Source: Paraburkholderia dilworthii
GTDB lineage: Bacteria; Pseudomonadota; Gammaproteobacteria; Burkholderiales; Burkholderiaceae
Reading direction: 5' to 3'
DNA: 64,000 bases
Assembly (NCBI RefSeq): GCF_000472525.1
Contig: NZ_AWZT01000033.1
Location: 1 to 64,000, forward strand
Made by a program: the position numbers and the translations under genes
In this document: positions 43,306 through 52,802 of the stretch, one piece after another
Layout of the letters: each line of letters begins with the position of its first letter
Numbering within the stretch: the first letter of the stretch is position 1
The notes under the pieces: generated by a model
Database searches by the model: none
What the model was told of the DNA's origin: nothing
The model's input: only the letters and a program-made list of their open reading frames with translations

Positions 43306-44805
43306 GTGAAAGCATCAGCCATTCTGTCGGAACTCGGCATTTCCCATCTCGCGGAAGCGGGCGACATCGCCGTCCATTCGCCAATCAACGGTGAGCTCAT
43401 CGGCAGCGTCGCGAGCAGGACGGTTGCCGATGTCGACGCCGCACTGGCCAACGCGCAGAAGGCGTACGCCAGCTGGCGCAACGTGCCGGCGCCGCGCCGC
43501 GGAGAACTGGTGCGTCTGCTGGGTAACAAGCTGCGCGAGCAGAAGCACGCGCTCGGCAGCATCATCACGCTCGAGACCGGCAAGATTCTTCAGGAAGGTC
43601 TCGGCGAAGTGCAGGAAATGATCGACATCTGCGACTTCGCGGTTGGGCTGTCGCGTCAGCTTTACGGCCTGACCATCGCATCGGAGCGTCCGGGCCATCG
43701 CATGGCTGAAACCTGGCATCCGCTGGGCGTGTGCACCGTCATTTCCGCGTTCAACTTTCCCGCGGCCGTGTGGTCGTGGAATGCGGCGCTTGCGCTGGTT
43801 TGCGGCAATGCAGTGATCTGGAAGCCGTCGGAAAAGACACCGCTCACTGCGCTTGCTGTCGATAAGATTCTGCAAGACGCGTTGAAGGAATTCGGCGATG
43901 CGCCGGAAGGCTTGACGAGCGTCCTCAACGGTGGCCGCGATGTCGGCGCGAAGCTGGTTGCCGATCCGCGTTCCAATATTGTGAGCGCGACGGGCAGCAC
44001 GGAAATGGGCCGCGCGGTCGGCGTCGAAGTGGCGCGCCGCTTTGGCCGCTCCATTCTCGAACTCGGCGGCAACAACGCGGGCATCGTTTCCGGCAGCGCT
44101 GACCTGGAACTGGCGCTGCGCGGCATCGTCTTTTCGGCGGTCGGCACTGCGGGTCAGCGCTGCACGACGCTGCGCCGCCTGTTCGTTCACGAAAGCGTGT
44201 ACGACAAGGCCGTCGAACGATTGAAGGCGCTCTACAGCAAGGTCGTGATCGGTAATCCGCTGGAGCAGGGCGTGCTGATGGGCCCGCTGATCGACGAACA
44301 GTCGTTCAACCGCATGCAGGCGGCGCTCGACCAGGCAAAGAGCGAAGGCGGCAAGGTGTTCGGCGGCGAGCGTCATGCGGTTGCGGGCAACGAGAAGGGC
44401 TTCTACGTGCGCCCGGCAATCGTCGAAATGCCTTCGCAAACACCAGTCGTGCTGAAGGAAACCTTCGCGCCGATTCTTTACGTGCTGAAGTACAGCGACT
44501 TCAATGAAGCGATCGACGGAAACAATGCAGCGGTGCATGGCCTTTCGTCTTGCGTCTTCACGACCGATCTGCGCGAAGCCGAGCGATTCCTGTCGGCCTC
44601 GGGCAGCGACTGCGGTATCGCGAACGTGAACATCGGACCGAGCGGCGCGGAAATCGGCGGCGCGTTTGGCGGCGAAAAGGAAACGGGCGGCGGCCGCGAA
44701 TCGGGCTCCGATTCGTGGAAGGCTTATATGCGGCGCGCGACCAACACGGTCAACTATTCGTCGGCACTGCCGCTCGCTCAGGGCATCGATTTCAACATCG
44801 GCTGA
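43306..44805 (+). CDS. amaB: L-piperidine-6-carboxylate / 2-aminoadipic semialdehyde dehydrogenase
   Basis: A 499-residue aldehyde dehydrogenase of the antiquitin (ALDH7/AmaB) type. Catalytic Cys286 lies in TAGQRCTTLRRL and general base Glu252 in LELGGNNAGIV. SAFNFPAAVWSWNAALALVCGNAVIWKPSE binds NAD, and the C-terminal GAFGGEKETGGGRESGSDSWKAYMRR is family-specific. The GTG start follows GAGGT. It oxidises 2-aminoadipic semialdehyde (in equilibrium with piperideine-6-carboxylate) to 2-aminoadipate. A terminator-like hairpin follows. Confidence 0.9.
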   Translation: MKASAILSELGISHLAEAGDIAVHSPINGELIGSVASRTVADVDAALANAQKAYASWRNVPAPRRGELVRLLGNKLREQKHALGSIITLETGKILQEGLGEVQEMIDICDFAVGLSRQLYGLTIASERPGHRMAETWHPLGVCTVISAFNFPAAVWSWNAALALVCGNAVIWKPSEKTPLTALAVDKILQDALKEFGDAPEGLTSVLNGGRDVGAKLVADPRSNIVSATGSTEMGRAVGVEVARRFGRSILELGGNNAGIVSGSADLELALRGIVFSAVGTAGQRCTTLRRLFVHESVYDKAVERLKALYSKVVIGNPLEQGVLMGPLIDEQSFNRMQAALDQAKSEGGKVFGGERHAVAGNEKGFYVRPAIVEMPSQTPVVLKETFAPILYVLKYSDFNEAIDGNNAAVHGLSSCVFTTDLREAERFLSASGSDCGIANVNIGPSGAEIGGAFGGEKETGGGRESGSDSWKAYMRRATNTVNYSSALPLAQGIDFNIG

Positions 44806-44825
44806 GCGTTTTGCGCTGCATGTAG

Positions 44826-44853
44826 ACGGCCGTTGCAAGACGGCCGTTTGTTT
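44826..44853 (+). terminator. intrinsic terminator between amaB and the oxidase gene
   Basis: ACGGCCGT-N6-ACGGCCGT is followed by TTGTTT, 20 bp after the stop. It would reduce or end transcription before the amaA-like gene. A 12-bp direct repeat AAGCCGGCCGGT (44854 and 44920) follows. Confidence 0.7.
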
Positions 44854-44956
44854 AAGCCGGCCGGTGTTGCGGACCTGTCGGGCAGGGCTGGCGCTTTCGT
44901 GCCGGCGAGCGCTTTTCCGAAGCCGGCCGGTCATGTGCAACTGGATGGAGCGAGTC

Positions 44957-46129
44957 GTGAGTTCTCAAGTCGTTATTGTCGGCGGCGGCGTCATCGGCAG
45001 TTCTATCGCTTACTTCTTGCGCGCTTGCGACCCCACGGTTTCCGTGACCGTCATCGAGCGTGATCCGAGCTATGCGAAGTCGTCGTCGGCGCTATCGGCC
45101 GCTTCGGTCCGGCAGCAGTTCTCCACGCCGCTCTCGATTCAGATGTCGTTGTACGGCATCGAATTCTTGCGCAATATCGGCGAGCTTCTGGAAGTGGACG
45201 GTAACAAGCCGTCGATCGATTTGCATGAAGGCGGATACCTGTTTCTCGCCACGCCCGCCGGCGACGCAACGCTGCGCGAGAATCACGCGTTGCAGAAGAG
45301 CCTTGGCGCGGACATCAATCTGATGGACCAGCAAGCGCTCAAGGCCAGATTCCCGTGGCTGAATGTCGAAGACCTGGTGTCGGGCGCATTCGGCGAAAGC
45401 GGCGAAGGATGGTTCGACGGCTATGGGCTCGTGCAGGCACTTCGCAAGAAAGCGCAGTCGCTTGGCGCGCGCTACATTGCCGCCGACGTCAGCGGCGTCG
45501 TTCGCGAAGGCCGCAAGATTACGCACGTGATTACCAGCAACGGCGAGCGCTATGCATGCGATACGGTCGTGAATGCAGCAGGCGCATGGGCGCGGAAGAT
45601 AGCCGAAATGATGGACATCGACATTCCGGTCTTTGCTCGCCGCCGTAGCATTTTCAATGTGTCGTCTCCGGCTCGTCTCGCGGCCTGCCCGTTGCTGATC
45701 GATCCGACCGGCGTGTACTTCCGTCCGGAAGGAAAGACCTATATTTGCGGCACGTCGCCGGCAGCGGATAACGATCCTGACGATCTGCCGCTCGATGAAG
45801 TGGATCACCGTCTTTTCGACGACGTCATCTGGCCGACGCTTGCGCATCGCGTGCCGGAGTTCGAAGCGCTGCGTGTCGAGAACTGCTGGTCAGGCTACTA
45901 CGAGTACAACGTATTCGACCACAACGCGATCATCGGATATCACCCGCAGATCGAAAACTGCGTGTTTGCGAACGGCTATAGCGGGCATGGTCTTCAGCAA
46001 GGCCCGGCGACGGGCCGCGGAGTCAGCGAACTGATTCTGCATGGACAATACCTGTCGCTGGATCTCTCTTCGTTGAACTGGGACCGTCTGCTCGAAAACC
46101 GTCCCATCGTGGAAAAAAACGTGGTGTAG
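44957..46129 (+). CDS. amaA: FAD-dependent oxidoreductase, probable L-pipecolate oxidase
   Basis: A 390-residue DAO-family flavoprotein with VVIVGGGVIGSSIAYFLRACDP at the start, SSSALSAASVRQQFSTPLSI, and a C-terminal WSGYYEYNVFDHNAIIGYHP and GYSGHGLQQGPA. It oxidises pipecolate (or a related cyclic imino acid) to piperideine-6-carboxylate, the substrate of the AmaB-like enzyme upstream. The GTG at 44957 is chosen for GGAG six bases upstream; ATG codons at 44933 and 44945 are possible. The substrate is inferred from gene context. Confidence 0.83.
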   Translation: MSSQVVIVGGGVIGSSIAYFLRACDPTVSVTVIERDPSYAKSSSALSAASVRQQFSTPLSIQMSLYGIEFLRNIGELLEVDGNKPSIDLHEGGYLFLATPAGDATLRENHALQKSLGADINLMDQQALKARFPWLNVEDLVSGAFGESGEGWFDGYGLVQALRKKAQSLGARYIAADVSGVVREGRKITHVITSNGERYACDTVVNAAGAWARKIAEMMDIDIPVFARRRSIFNVSSPARLAACPLLIDPTGVYFRPEGKTYICGTSPAADNDPDDLPLDEVDHRLFDDVIWPTLAHRVPEFEALRVENCWSGYYEYNVFDHNAIIGYHPQIENCVFANGYSGHGLQQGPATGRGVSELILHGQYLSLDLSSLNWDRLLENRPIVEKNVV

Positions 46130-47062
46130 GCGAACCGCGACCAATGCCTGAACGACCGGGCTCAGCCAGCGAAAATACGTACGAATTCACCGCCCCTTTC
46201 CAGAATCCTTCAGGCTCTCCTATCCGCGAACTGTTCAAGTATCGACGTGCAACTGCGAAAGCGCGAGCTTCACATTCGCCTGCGCGTTGTCCGTCGTCGT
46301 GGCTCATCTTGGCGCTCGTTTCCAGCCGCGGTGGTACTTGCACGAGGTGTTTGGCGTTGACCAGCAGATTGACGACTTCACCGTGCCGGCTGGTCGTCAG
46401 CGTGTTTTAGCGGCTAGCGCCGTGCGTCCTGACGAGGTGTCGATCTCGTGTGTTTATCGCGCAGCGATAAGCGTGTGGGCAGTTTATCCAGTGTTGAATC
46501 GGAAAAGACCAAGGCGAGGCTGATGGATCCAGGCCGTCGAGTGGACAGTGACGGGGCATGGATGCACGGCGACTGGACCGGGCTGTGGCGCCTTTTTTCC
46601 ACGCGACAGCGTCCAGCAACGAGGCCCCACGGTGGCACAGCGTTTGCACAGGCTCCGCGTCAAGACAAGATAAATAACGAGAACGACCATGCGACCTGAC
46701 CAGACCGCTACTGAGTTTTCCCAGCATCAACCGCTGCTTGTCACGCCGCTGTCGGACGTCAGCCAGCGCGCGCCGCACCGCCAACTCGGCCTGTTTGCGC
46801 GAGTGACGTTCTGCTTTGCATGGCTATTTGGATTGGAGCCCTTCCTGACAGGCGCCGCCGACGATCAATCGCCAGCCGCTCTCGATCGCCGTTAAAGCGT
46901 GCGCTGTCGCACCGACGGCGGTTGAAACTTTCGCCGGCTGGCCGGGCAATTTCTACATCGGCGGGCAGCACGGTGGCGGCCTCGCGTGCTGAAGGCCGCC
47001 ACGGCGGGAACAGCGGTTGCGCCCTTGCTGGCGGGAAATGTTCCCGTGCACAGGAGCCAATC
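46130..47062. other. 933-bp region without a confident gene
   Basis: A 68-codon frame at 46689-46895 (MRPDQTATEFSQHQPLLV...) has no clear ribosome site and no family I know. The rest is short shadows. The last 100 bp contain the promoter and AGGAG site of the small gene at 47063. Confidence 0.5.
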
Positions 47063-47236
47063 ATGCAGACCGATCCGACCATTGATCCCGTAGCCGACCC
47101 GTCGAATGAACCGCTCGACGCCCCTGAAGACCAGCCGCGTCCGCTGCCCGGCACCCCGCCCGACACCGATCCGCTCGCGCCCGGCAGTTCTCCCGACGAT
47201 GACGGCGCGTTAAGGCAATCCCGCCGCCAGTCGTGA
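47063..47236 (+). CDS. small proline/aspartate-rich protein
   Basis: A 57-residue protein, MQTDPTIDPVADPSNEPLD..., very rich in Pro and Asp and probably disordered, with an AGGAG site seven bases from the start. Similar small proteins are common in Burkholderia, recalled not searched. It resembles the protein at 14372-14548 in composition. Function unknown. Confidence 0.65.
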   Translation: MQTDPTIDPVADPSNEPLDAPEDQPRPLPGTPPDTDPLAPGSSPDDDGALRQSRRQS

Positions 47237-47470
47237 TCACGACAGCAGCGTTGCCGGAATTAGGGGAACTACGCGTAAAAAGGCGCACGGCCGTGCCGTT
47301 AATGTAGATGGAAGGCTGTTCGATGCATTGCCGTCCGCTTTCAGCACCGGGTTTGTCACGCGGCGGTCGGCGCCGCAGTTCACCTCCGGGCACAGCCGTG
47401 CTGAAGGCTTCCCTCATAAACCATCAATATAAAAAGCGCGTACGGCGTTTTTGCCGCAACTGCACCAAGG

Positions 47471-47491
47471 CCGCCTGCTGGGCGGTTTTTT
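47471..47491 (+). terminator. intrinsic terminator
   Basis: CCGCC-N5-GGCGG is followed by six T. It lies between the small proline-rich gene and the porin leader and could end the former's transcript. Confidence 0.7.
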
Positions 47492-48097
47492 ATTGGCTAA
47501 CACTGAAACCGCTGCGCGCGTCGCGCCTCGCCGTGCTTGTTGAAGCCGCGCATAGCCGATACCTGCGCGAAACAGAATAGCCGAATGCCGTGATAAGCAA
47601 ATATCGCGAACAAAGTCCGAATTAAGCCGACTGCACCTAGTGCATTAAGTTCCCCAGATTTGAATAAACTGATCCCACATTTTTTTATTGCGGCGAACAG
47701 TGCTCAATTAATCAGCAGCGGTACGCTTTACGCGCGTCCATTTGATGAGCCGATTGCTTCCTGCGTATTACAAGCTGTTGCATACGCACAACTCGGGTTA
47801 TTGAAAAGTTGCAAATATTTAATGTTGGAGGCAAGGCGTTTGCCTGTCCCTGTTTCCACTAAATTTACCAAAAACAAGGACTTAGCCCAAACGTCCGTTC
47901 GATTATTGCGAAATGTGCAAGACCGTGTTGTGAGAATTGCGGGCGCCGCTATTAGGGTGGCCCCCTACACTCACGCTTCGCTTAGAGGGTGCCCGGCTGA
48001 TCCAGAACGGTTCGGCCACAAGGGCGGTAGCGCATCCGTGCGCTGCCGAGGCAGGCCCCGCTCCCCCGCGAAAATTTATCGAACAGGAGTCCCACGC
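47492..48097 (+). promoter_or_regulatory. long AT-rich leader of the porin gene
   Basis: About 600 bp without a separate gene. The first 400 bp are much more AT-rich than the genome, as expected for a strong promoter region. From 47660 to the porin start the porin frame stays open for 146 codons, but the translation lacks family features and the conserved signal peptide begins at 48098. A stem-loop lies at 48025-48048. Confidence 0.55.
48025..48048 (+). other. stem-loop in the porin leader
   Basis: CGGTAGCGCA and TGCGCTGCCG pair over 10 bp (one G-U) around a TCCG tetraloop, about 35 nt before the ribosome site. It may affect translation or small-RNA control of the porin. Confidence 0.45.
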
Positions 48098-49240
48098 ATG
48101 AAAAAGAGTCTCATCGTCGTTGCGGTTGCCGCATCGTTCGCTTCCGTCGCTCACGCACAAAGCAGCGTCACGCTGTACGGTCTGCTGGACGCTGGCGTGA
48201 CCTACACGAGCAACGTTGCTCACAACTCGAAGTGGGCAGCCGGCAGCGGCGGCATCGACCAGAGCCGTTTTGGTCTGCGCGGTTCGGAAGACCTGGGCGG
48301 CGGCCTGAAGGCAATCTTCACGTTGGAAAGCGGCTTTAACGTCAACAACGGCCGCTTCGCGAACAACAACGGCATGTTCAACCGCCAGGCATTTGTCGGC
48401 CTGTCGAGCGCGCAATTCGGTTCCGTCACGCTGGGCCGTCAATACGACGCAGCGCAAGACTTCCTGGCACCGCTGACCGCAACGGGTAGCTGGGGCGGCA
48501 CGTACTTCGCCCACCCGTTCAACAACGACAACCTGAACACGAACGGCGGCTTCGCGGTCAACAACTCGGTCAAGTACTCGAGCGCTAACTACGCTGGCTT
48601 CACGTTCGGCGGCACGTACGGCTTCTCGAACCAGGCTGGCGCATTCGCAAACAACCGCGAATACAGCTTGGGTGCCGCTTACCAGTGGCAAGGTCTGCAT
48701 TTGGGCGCTGCTTACGCACAGCAGAACAACCCGGGCGCAACGAACGCAGCAGGCACGGCCAGCAACGGCGGCGCTTCGGACGGCGCATTCGCTGGCTTGA
48801 CCGGCAACTTCCGTCAGCGTGAATTCGGCGCGGCTGGTTCGTACTCGTTCGGCCCGGCTACCGTCGGTCTGGCATGGACGCAATCGCGTATCGACAACGT
48901 TGCAGGCGTTCAGCAATCGCTGCGCGCTAACAACTACGAAGTCAACGGCAAGTACAACCTGACCCCGGCTCTCGGCCTGGGCGTTGCGTACACGTTCACC
49001 GACGGCAAGGGCTATGGCGTTGCCGCAAACGGTGGCTCGACGTCGGTTCGTTACCACCAGATCGGCCTGCAAGCTGACTACGCACTGTCGCGTCGTACGG
49101 ACGTCTACGCTCAAGCCGTGTACCAGCACGCAATGGGTGACGGCGGCGTCGCTTCGATCTACAGCGGCGACATCACGCAAGCTCCGTCGTCGTCGAAGAA
49201 CCAGACGGCTGCTACGGTCGGTCTGCGTCACCGCTTCTAA
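48098..49240 (+). CDS. outer-membrane porin, OmpC-like trimeric family of Betaproteobacteria
   Basis: A 380-residue porin with signal peptide (MKKSLIVVAVAASFASVAHAQ) and the mature opening SSVTLYGLLDAGVTYTSN. Further hallmarks are SRFGLRGSEDLGGGLKAIFTLESGF, FVGLSSAQFGSVTLGRQYD and the terminal aromatic residue (VGLRHRF) needed for barrel assembly. It forms a 16-stranded general diffusion pore. Codon use is strongly biased toward preferred codons, consistent with high expression. AGGAG lies before the start and a strong terminator follows. Confidence 0.95.
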   Translation: MKKSLIVVAVAASFASVAHAQSSVTLYGLLDAGVTYTSNVAHNSKWAAGSGGIDQSRFGLRGSEDLGGGLKAIFTLESGFNVNNGRFANNNGMFNRQAFVGLSSAQFGSVTLGRQYDAAQDFLAPLTATGSWGGTYFAHPFNNDNLNTNGGFAVNNSVKYSSANYAGFTFGGTYGFSNQAGAFANNREYSLGAAYQWQGLHLGAAYAQQNNPGATNAAGTASNGGASDGAFAGLTGNFRQREFGAAGSYSFGPATVGLAWTQSRIDNVAGVQQSLRANNYEVNGKYNLTPALGLGVAYTFTDGKGYGVAANGGSTSVRYHQIGLQADYALSRRTDVYAQAVYQHAMGDGGVASIYSGDITQAPSSSKNQTAATVGLRHRF

Positions 49241-49271
49241 GTTTCAGCAGAAGCTGCTTGTTGTACAAAAA

Positions 49272-49296
49272 GGTGCCGTTCGCGGCACCTTTTTTT
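49272..49296 (+). terminator. intrinsic terminator of the porin gene
   Basis: GGTGCCG/CGGCACC closes a TTCG tetraloop and is followed by seven T, preceded by five A. It starts 31 bp after the stop and may work in both directions. Confidence 0.92.
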
Positions 49297-49445
49297 ATGC
49301 GCTGGAAAATGTGGAAGGACCAGTGCTGTGCACGGACCGCGCTGCGCGGGGCTAACGCAAGTCGTTGCCCGAATGCGGAATCGCGCGCGGTGTAGCTCGC
49401 CATGCGCAAACGCAACGCGCCGACCGTCTAAACGCGACGTCTCCG

Positions 49446-51005
49446 TCAGGCGTGTTGCCCCACCTTGAACACTGCGACAGCCTCGCGCAACTGTTCGGTC
49501 TGCTCATCCAGTGAGCCTGCCGCGGCCGCAGCCTGCTCGACGAGCGCGGCATTGCGCTGCGTGACGTCGTCCATCTGGCGAATCGCCAAATTCACTTCGC
49601 CGATGCCGCTGCTCTGCTGGTTCGACGCCGCCGCGATTTCGTTCATGATCGCCGTGACGCGGCGCACCGCGTCGACCACTTCGCCAATCGTACTGCCGGC
49701 CTTTCCGGCCAGCGTCGAACCTTCGCCGACCTGCTCGACGGACTGGTCGATCAGCACCTTGATCTCTTTGGCGGCCGTCGCGCTGCGCTGCGCGAGGTTG
49801 CGGACCTCACCCGCGACGACTGCGAAGCCGCGCCCTTCCTCGCCGGCGCGCGCCGCTTCCACGGCGGCGTTGAGCGCCAGAATGTTCGTCTGGAACGCAA
49901 TGCCTTCGATCACGCTGATGATCTCGCCGATCTTGCGTGAACTGTCCGTGATGCCGGCCATCTTTTCGACCACGTCGTTGACGACCTCGCCGCCGCGCGC
50001 GGCAATGCTCGATGCGTCGTTCGCCAGGTCGGACGCGGTTGCGGCGTTCTCGGCGTTCTGAGTGACGGTCTTGGTGAGTTCGTCCATGCTGGCGGCGGTT
50101 TGCTGCAACGACGCCGCCTGTTCCTCGGTACGGCTCGACAGGTCCAGGTTGCCCGCGGCGATTTCCTTCGAGGCCACCGTGATCGTTTCGGCCGAACTCT
50201 TGATCCGTGCGACGGTGGCCGCTAGCTGATCACGCATTTCGCGCAGCGAGAACAGCAGGCTCGAACTGTCGTCGCGCCGTAAGTCGATCGGCGTTGCAAG
50301 ATCGCCGCGAGCAATGCGCATGGCGATTTCGGCCGCTGTGGACGGTTCGCCGCCGATCGAACGCGACACGTTGCGCACCACGCGAGACGCAACGAACGAC
50401 ACGAGCACACCCAGCACCAGCAGCATGCCGCCAGAACGCAATAGTGTCGCGTAGAACTGGGCCTGGATGTCGTCCATGTAGGCGCCGGCGATGAAATCCC
50501 AGTTCCACGGCGCGAAGCGCTTTACGTAGCCGATTTTTTCGCTGGGCGTGGTCTCGCCGGGCTTCGGCCACCAGTAACGCAGATAGCCGGAGCCGGTTGG
50601 CGAGCCCCCCGCCGCGGCAATGTCGTGGTAGAGCGCATTGCCTTTCGCGTCGCGAAAGCCGCTCATGTCCTTGCCGTTGAGTTGCGGGCTCATCGGGTGG
50701 GCCACCATCACCGAGTCGCTGCGCACGATCGTCACGTAGCCCGAAGTGCCATAGCGCTGTGCATTGACGCGGGCGATGGCCTGCTGCCTGGCTTCGTCGA
50801 CGGAAAGCTTGCCGGCGTCCGCCTGTTTCGCGTAGTCGGCAACGATCGACGCCGCCATGTCGGTGACGTCGGCCAGAGCCGAGCGCCGTGCGTCCATCTG
50901 AGCGCTACGTGCTTCGAACGCGTTCACTACGGTCACGATCAGCAGCGCTGCCCAGCAAAGCAGCAGGGGCACCCATAACTTCTGTTTCAATGTCAGACGG
51001 TTCAT
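49446..51005 (-). CDS. methyl-accepting chemotaxis protein with single Cache domain
   Basis: A 519-residue chemoreceptor. First membrane helix at about 10-30 ([19 protein letters not shown]), periplasmic Cache sensor to about 185 ([40 protein letters not shown]), second helix ([19 protein letters not shown]), HAMP, and the signalling hairpin tip [34 protein letters not shown]. It signals to CheA/CheW; no pentapeptide tether is present at the C-terminus. Short carboxylates are typical ligands for this Cache type, which is inference. Confidence 0.95.
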   Translation of the reverse strand: MNRLTLKQKLWVPLLLCWAALLIVTVVNAFEARSAQMDARRSALADVTDMAASIVADYAKQADAGKLSVDEARQQAIARVNAQRYGTSGYVTIVRSDSVMVAHPMSPQLNGKDMSGFRDAKGNALYHDIAAAGGSPTGSGYLRYWWPKPGETTPSEKIGYVKRFAPWNWDFIAGAYMDDIQAQFYATLLRSGGMLLVLGVLVSFVASRVVRNVSRSIGGEPSTAAEIAMRIARGDLATPIDLRRDDSSSLLFSLREMRDQLAATVARIKSSAETITVASKEIAAGNLDLSSRTEEQAASLQQTAASMDELTKTVTQNAENAATASDLANDASSIAARGGEVVNDVVEKMAGITDSSRKIGEIISVIEGIAFQTNILALNAAVEAARAGEEGRGFAVVAGEVRNLAQRSATAAKEIKVLIDQSVEQVGEGSTLAGKAGSTIGEVVDAVRRVTAIMNEIAAASNQQSSGIGEVNLAIRQMDDVTQRNAALVEQAAAAAGSLDEQTEQLREAVAVFKVGQHA

Positions 51006-51186
51006 TATCGGATTCGACGGTACGTTGAGCGCGAAAGAGGAGGCACTAGTCAGGCAGCGCCATAGTTCGCATAACGGCTGTCGAAGCGGATTCTTTATCC
51101 CTTGGTCGACGGTTGAGTCCGTCGCCGGACAGCAAACAAATCAGATAGTTGAGCACGATGATCCACGGCTCGAACAGCACGCGGCG

Positions 51187-52083
51187 CTACGCATTGAACA
51201 GTTCGCTGCGCGCCGCGTCGATGATCATCGCAACTGCCGGATGGCTGATGCGGCGTTCGATCGAGATCGCAAAGAACTCCTCGACGATGGTGTTGATCTG
51301 CCCGACGGTCGTGAGTTTATGTTCGGCCTGCAACTGGTTCTCCAGCACCGTGGGCGCGAACAGCAAGCCACGGCCTTCGCGGCCGAATGCCATCGCCATC
51401 GCGCCATCGTCGAACTCGCCGACGATGCGCGGTGAGATCGCGCGCGACGCGAGCCAGTGATCCAGCTTGCGGCGCACCGCCGATTCGGTGCCGGGCAAGA
51501 GCAGCGGCAACTGGCCGAGCGACATGGGAAAGCGTTTGCGGACGCCCTGAAGCAGCGCTTCGGCGCCGAAGCAGCTTAGCGTCGAACGGCCTAGCCGGTG
51601 ATTGAACGCCTTGATATTGACGTCGGCGGGAATGGGGGCGTCCGCGATGATCAGGTCCAGGCGGTGCACGGCCAGTTGACCGAGCAGCGCGTGCAGCTTG
51701 CCTTCGTGGCAGATCACGCGCAGCGAAGCCGGTGCGCTCAGCGCAGGTTCCAGCAGCCGGTAGGCGATCGCCTTCGGCACCGAGTCCGCGATGCCGACGC
51801 GAAACCGCGATTGCGTGCCGACCTCCTGTTCGCGGCGCACCGCGCTTTCCAGTTCCGAGCCTAGCGAGAATATTTCGTCGGCGTAGTCGAGCGCCAGCCG
51901 GCCGGCGTCGGTGAGTTCGAGCGTGCGTCCGCTCTTCTTGAACAGCTTTTTGTCCAGCGCTTCCTCGAGCAGCTTGATCTGCCCGCTCAGTGTTTGCGGT
52001 GTGATGTGCAACTGCTCGCCCGCGCGGACGATGCCGCCCGCGTGTGCCGCAACCCAGAAGTAATACAGATGCTTGAAGTTCAC
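51187..52083 (-). CDS. LysR family regulator, NhaR-like
   Basis: A 298-residue regulator beginning MNFKHLYYFWVAAHAGGIVRAGEQLHITPQTLSGQIKLLEEAL, which is close to NhaR, the sodium-responsive activator of nhaA in enterics. The effector half (ICHEGKLHALLGQLAVHRLDLIIADAP) also follows NhaR. No antiporter gene lies beside it, so its target is elsewhere. It is divergent from the CBS-domain gene. Confidence 0.88.
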   Translation of the reverse strand: MNFKHLYYFWVAAHAGGIVRAGEQLHITPQTLSGQIKLLEEALDKKLFKKSGRTLELTDAGRLALDYADEIFSLGSELESAVRREQEVGTQSRFRVGIADSVPKAIAYRLLEPALSAPASLRVICHEGKLHALLGQLAVHRLDLIIADAPIPADVNIKAFNHRLGRSTLSCFGAEALLQGVRKRFPMSLGQLPLLLPGTESAVRRKLDHWLASRAISPRIVGEFDDGAMAMAFGREGRGLLFAPTVLENQLQAEHKLTTVGQINTIVEEFFAISIERRISHPAVAMIIDAARSELFNA

Positions 52084-52230
52084 GCGTCCTCCGTCGATCA
52101 GCCAACGTTACGGTTTTTTCGAAGGATGGGCAACAAAAATACGAATTTTCCGTTGTCTCGCGTTCGGTTAGATTCAAGGCTCGCCCCGAGGCGTCAGCGG
52201 GCGGCTAATGAGAGTTGACAGAGGTGACAT

Positions 52231-52713
52231 ATGGCATCCGTTGCACAGTTTCTGCGTTCGAAAGAGTCCCGGACCGTGTGGTCGATACCGGCTTCCGCGT
52301 CGGTGTATGACGCGATCGCGATCATGGCTCACCGGCAGGTTGGCGCGCTCATCGTGGCGCACGAAGGCCGCATCGCCGGCATCGTCACGGAGCGCGATTA
52401 CGCGCGCAAGATCGTTCTGATGGACCGTTCATCGCGCAATACGCCGGTGCGCGACATCATGTCGACAGCGGTGCGCTACGTCAGTCCGGAGCAGACGACG
52501 GAGGAATGCATGGCGCTCATGACGGAGCACCGGATACGTTATCTGCCCGTGATCGCGGCGGGGCAGGTGACCGGAATGGTGTCGATTGGCGACCTCATCA
52601 AGAACCAGATGTCGGAGCAGGAACACACGATCCGGCAACTGGAGCACTACATCCACGGCAATAGTTCGCAGGTCGCGCACAGCGGAGCGCAGGCTGGCCG
52701 GTGGCAAGTTTAA
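52231..52713 (+). CDS. CBS-domain protein
   Basis: A 160-residue protein with a tandem CBS pair (WSIPASASVYDAIAIMAHRQVGALIV; VRDIMSTAVRYVSPEQTTEECMALMTEHRIRYLPVI). Two CBS motifs form a Bateman module that binds adenosyl nucleotides. There is no other domain. It may regulate partners by energy state; the partner is unknown. The ribosome site is GAGGT. Confidence 0.92.
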   Translation: MASVAQFLRSKESRTVWSIPASASVYDAIAIMAHRQVGALIVAHEGRIAGIVTERDYARKIVLMDRSSRNTPVRDIMSTAVRYVSPEQTTEECMALMTEHRIRYLPVIAAGQVTGMVSIGDLIKNQMSEQEHTIRQLEHYIHGNSSQVAHSGAQAGRWQV

Positions 52714-52802
52714 CGATCGAAAAACATTACCGTCCGTAAGGTAGTCGCGCGAAGAATGACGTGCGGTGCGGGCGGCCCCAGACACATCAAGAGAGGTTTT
52801 AT

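Noticed and set aside
46689-46895. A 68-codon reading frame with a short hydrophobic stretch
   Set aside because: No ribosome site, no recognised family and ordinary composition; kept only as a note in the gap entry.
47960-48060. Structured segment before the porin considered as a tRNA or small RNA
   Set aside because: No cloverleaf or conserved tRNA boxes; only a simple stem-loop is supported.
47903-49231. A 442-residue minus-strand frame opposite the porin
   Set aside because: Arises from strong codon bias in the porin gene; no protein features.
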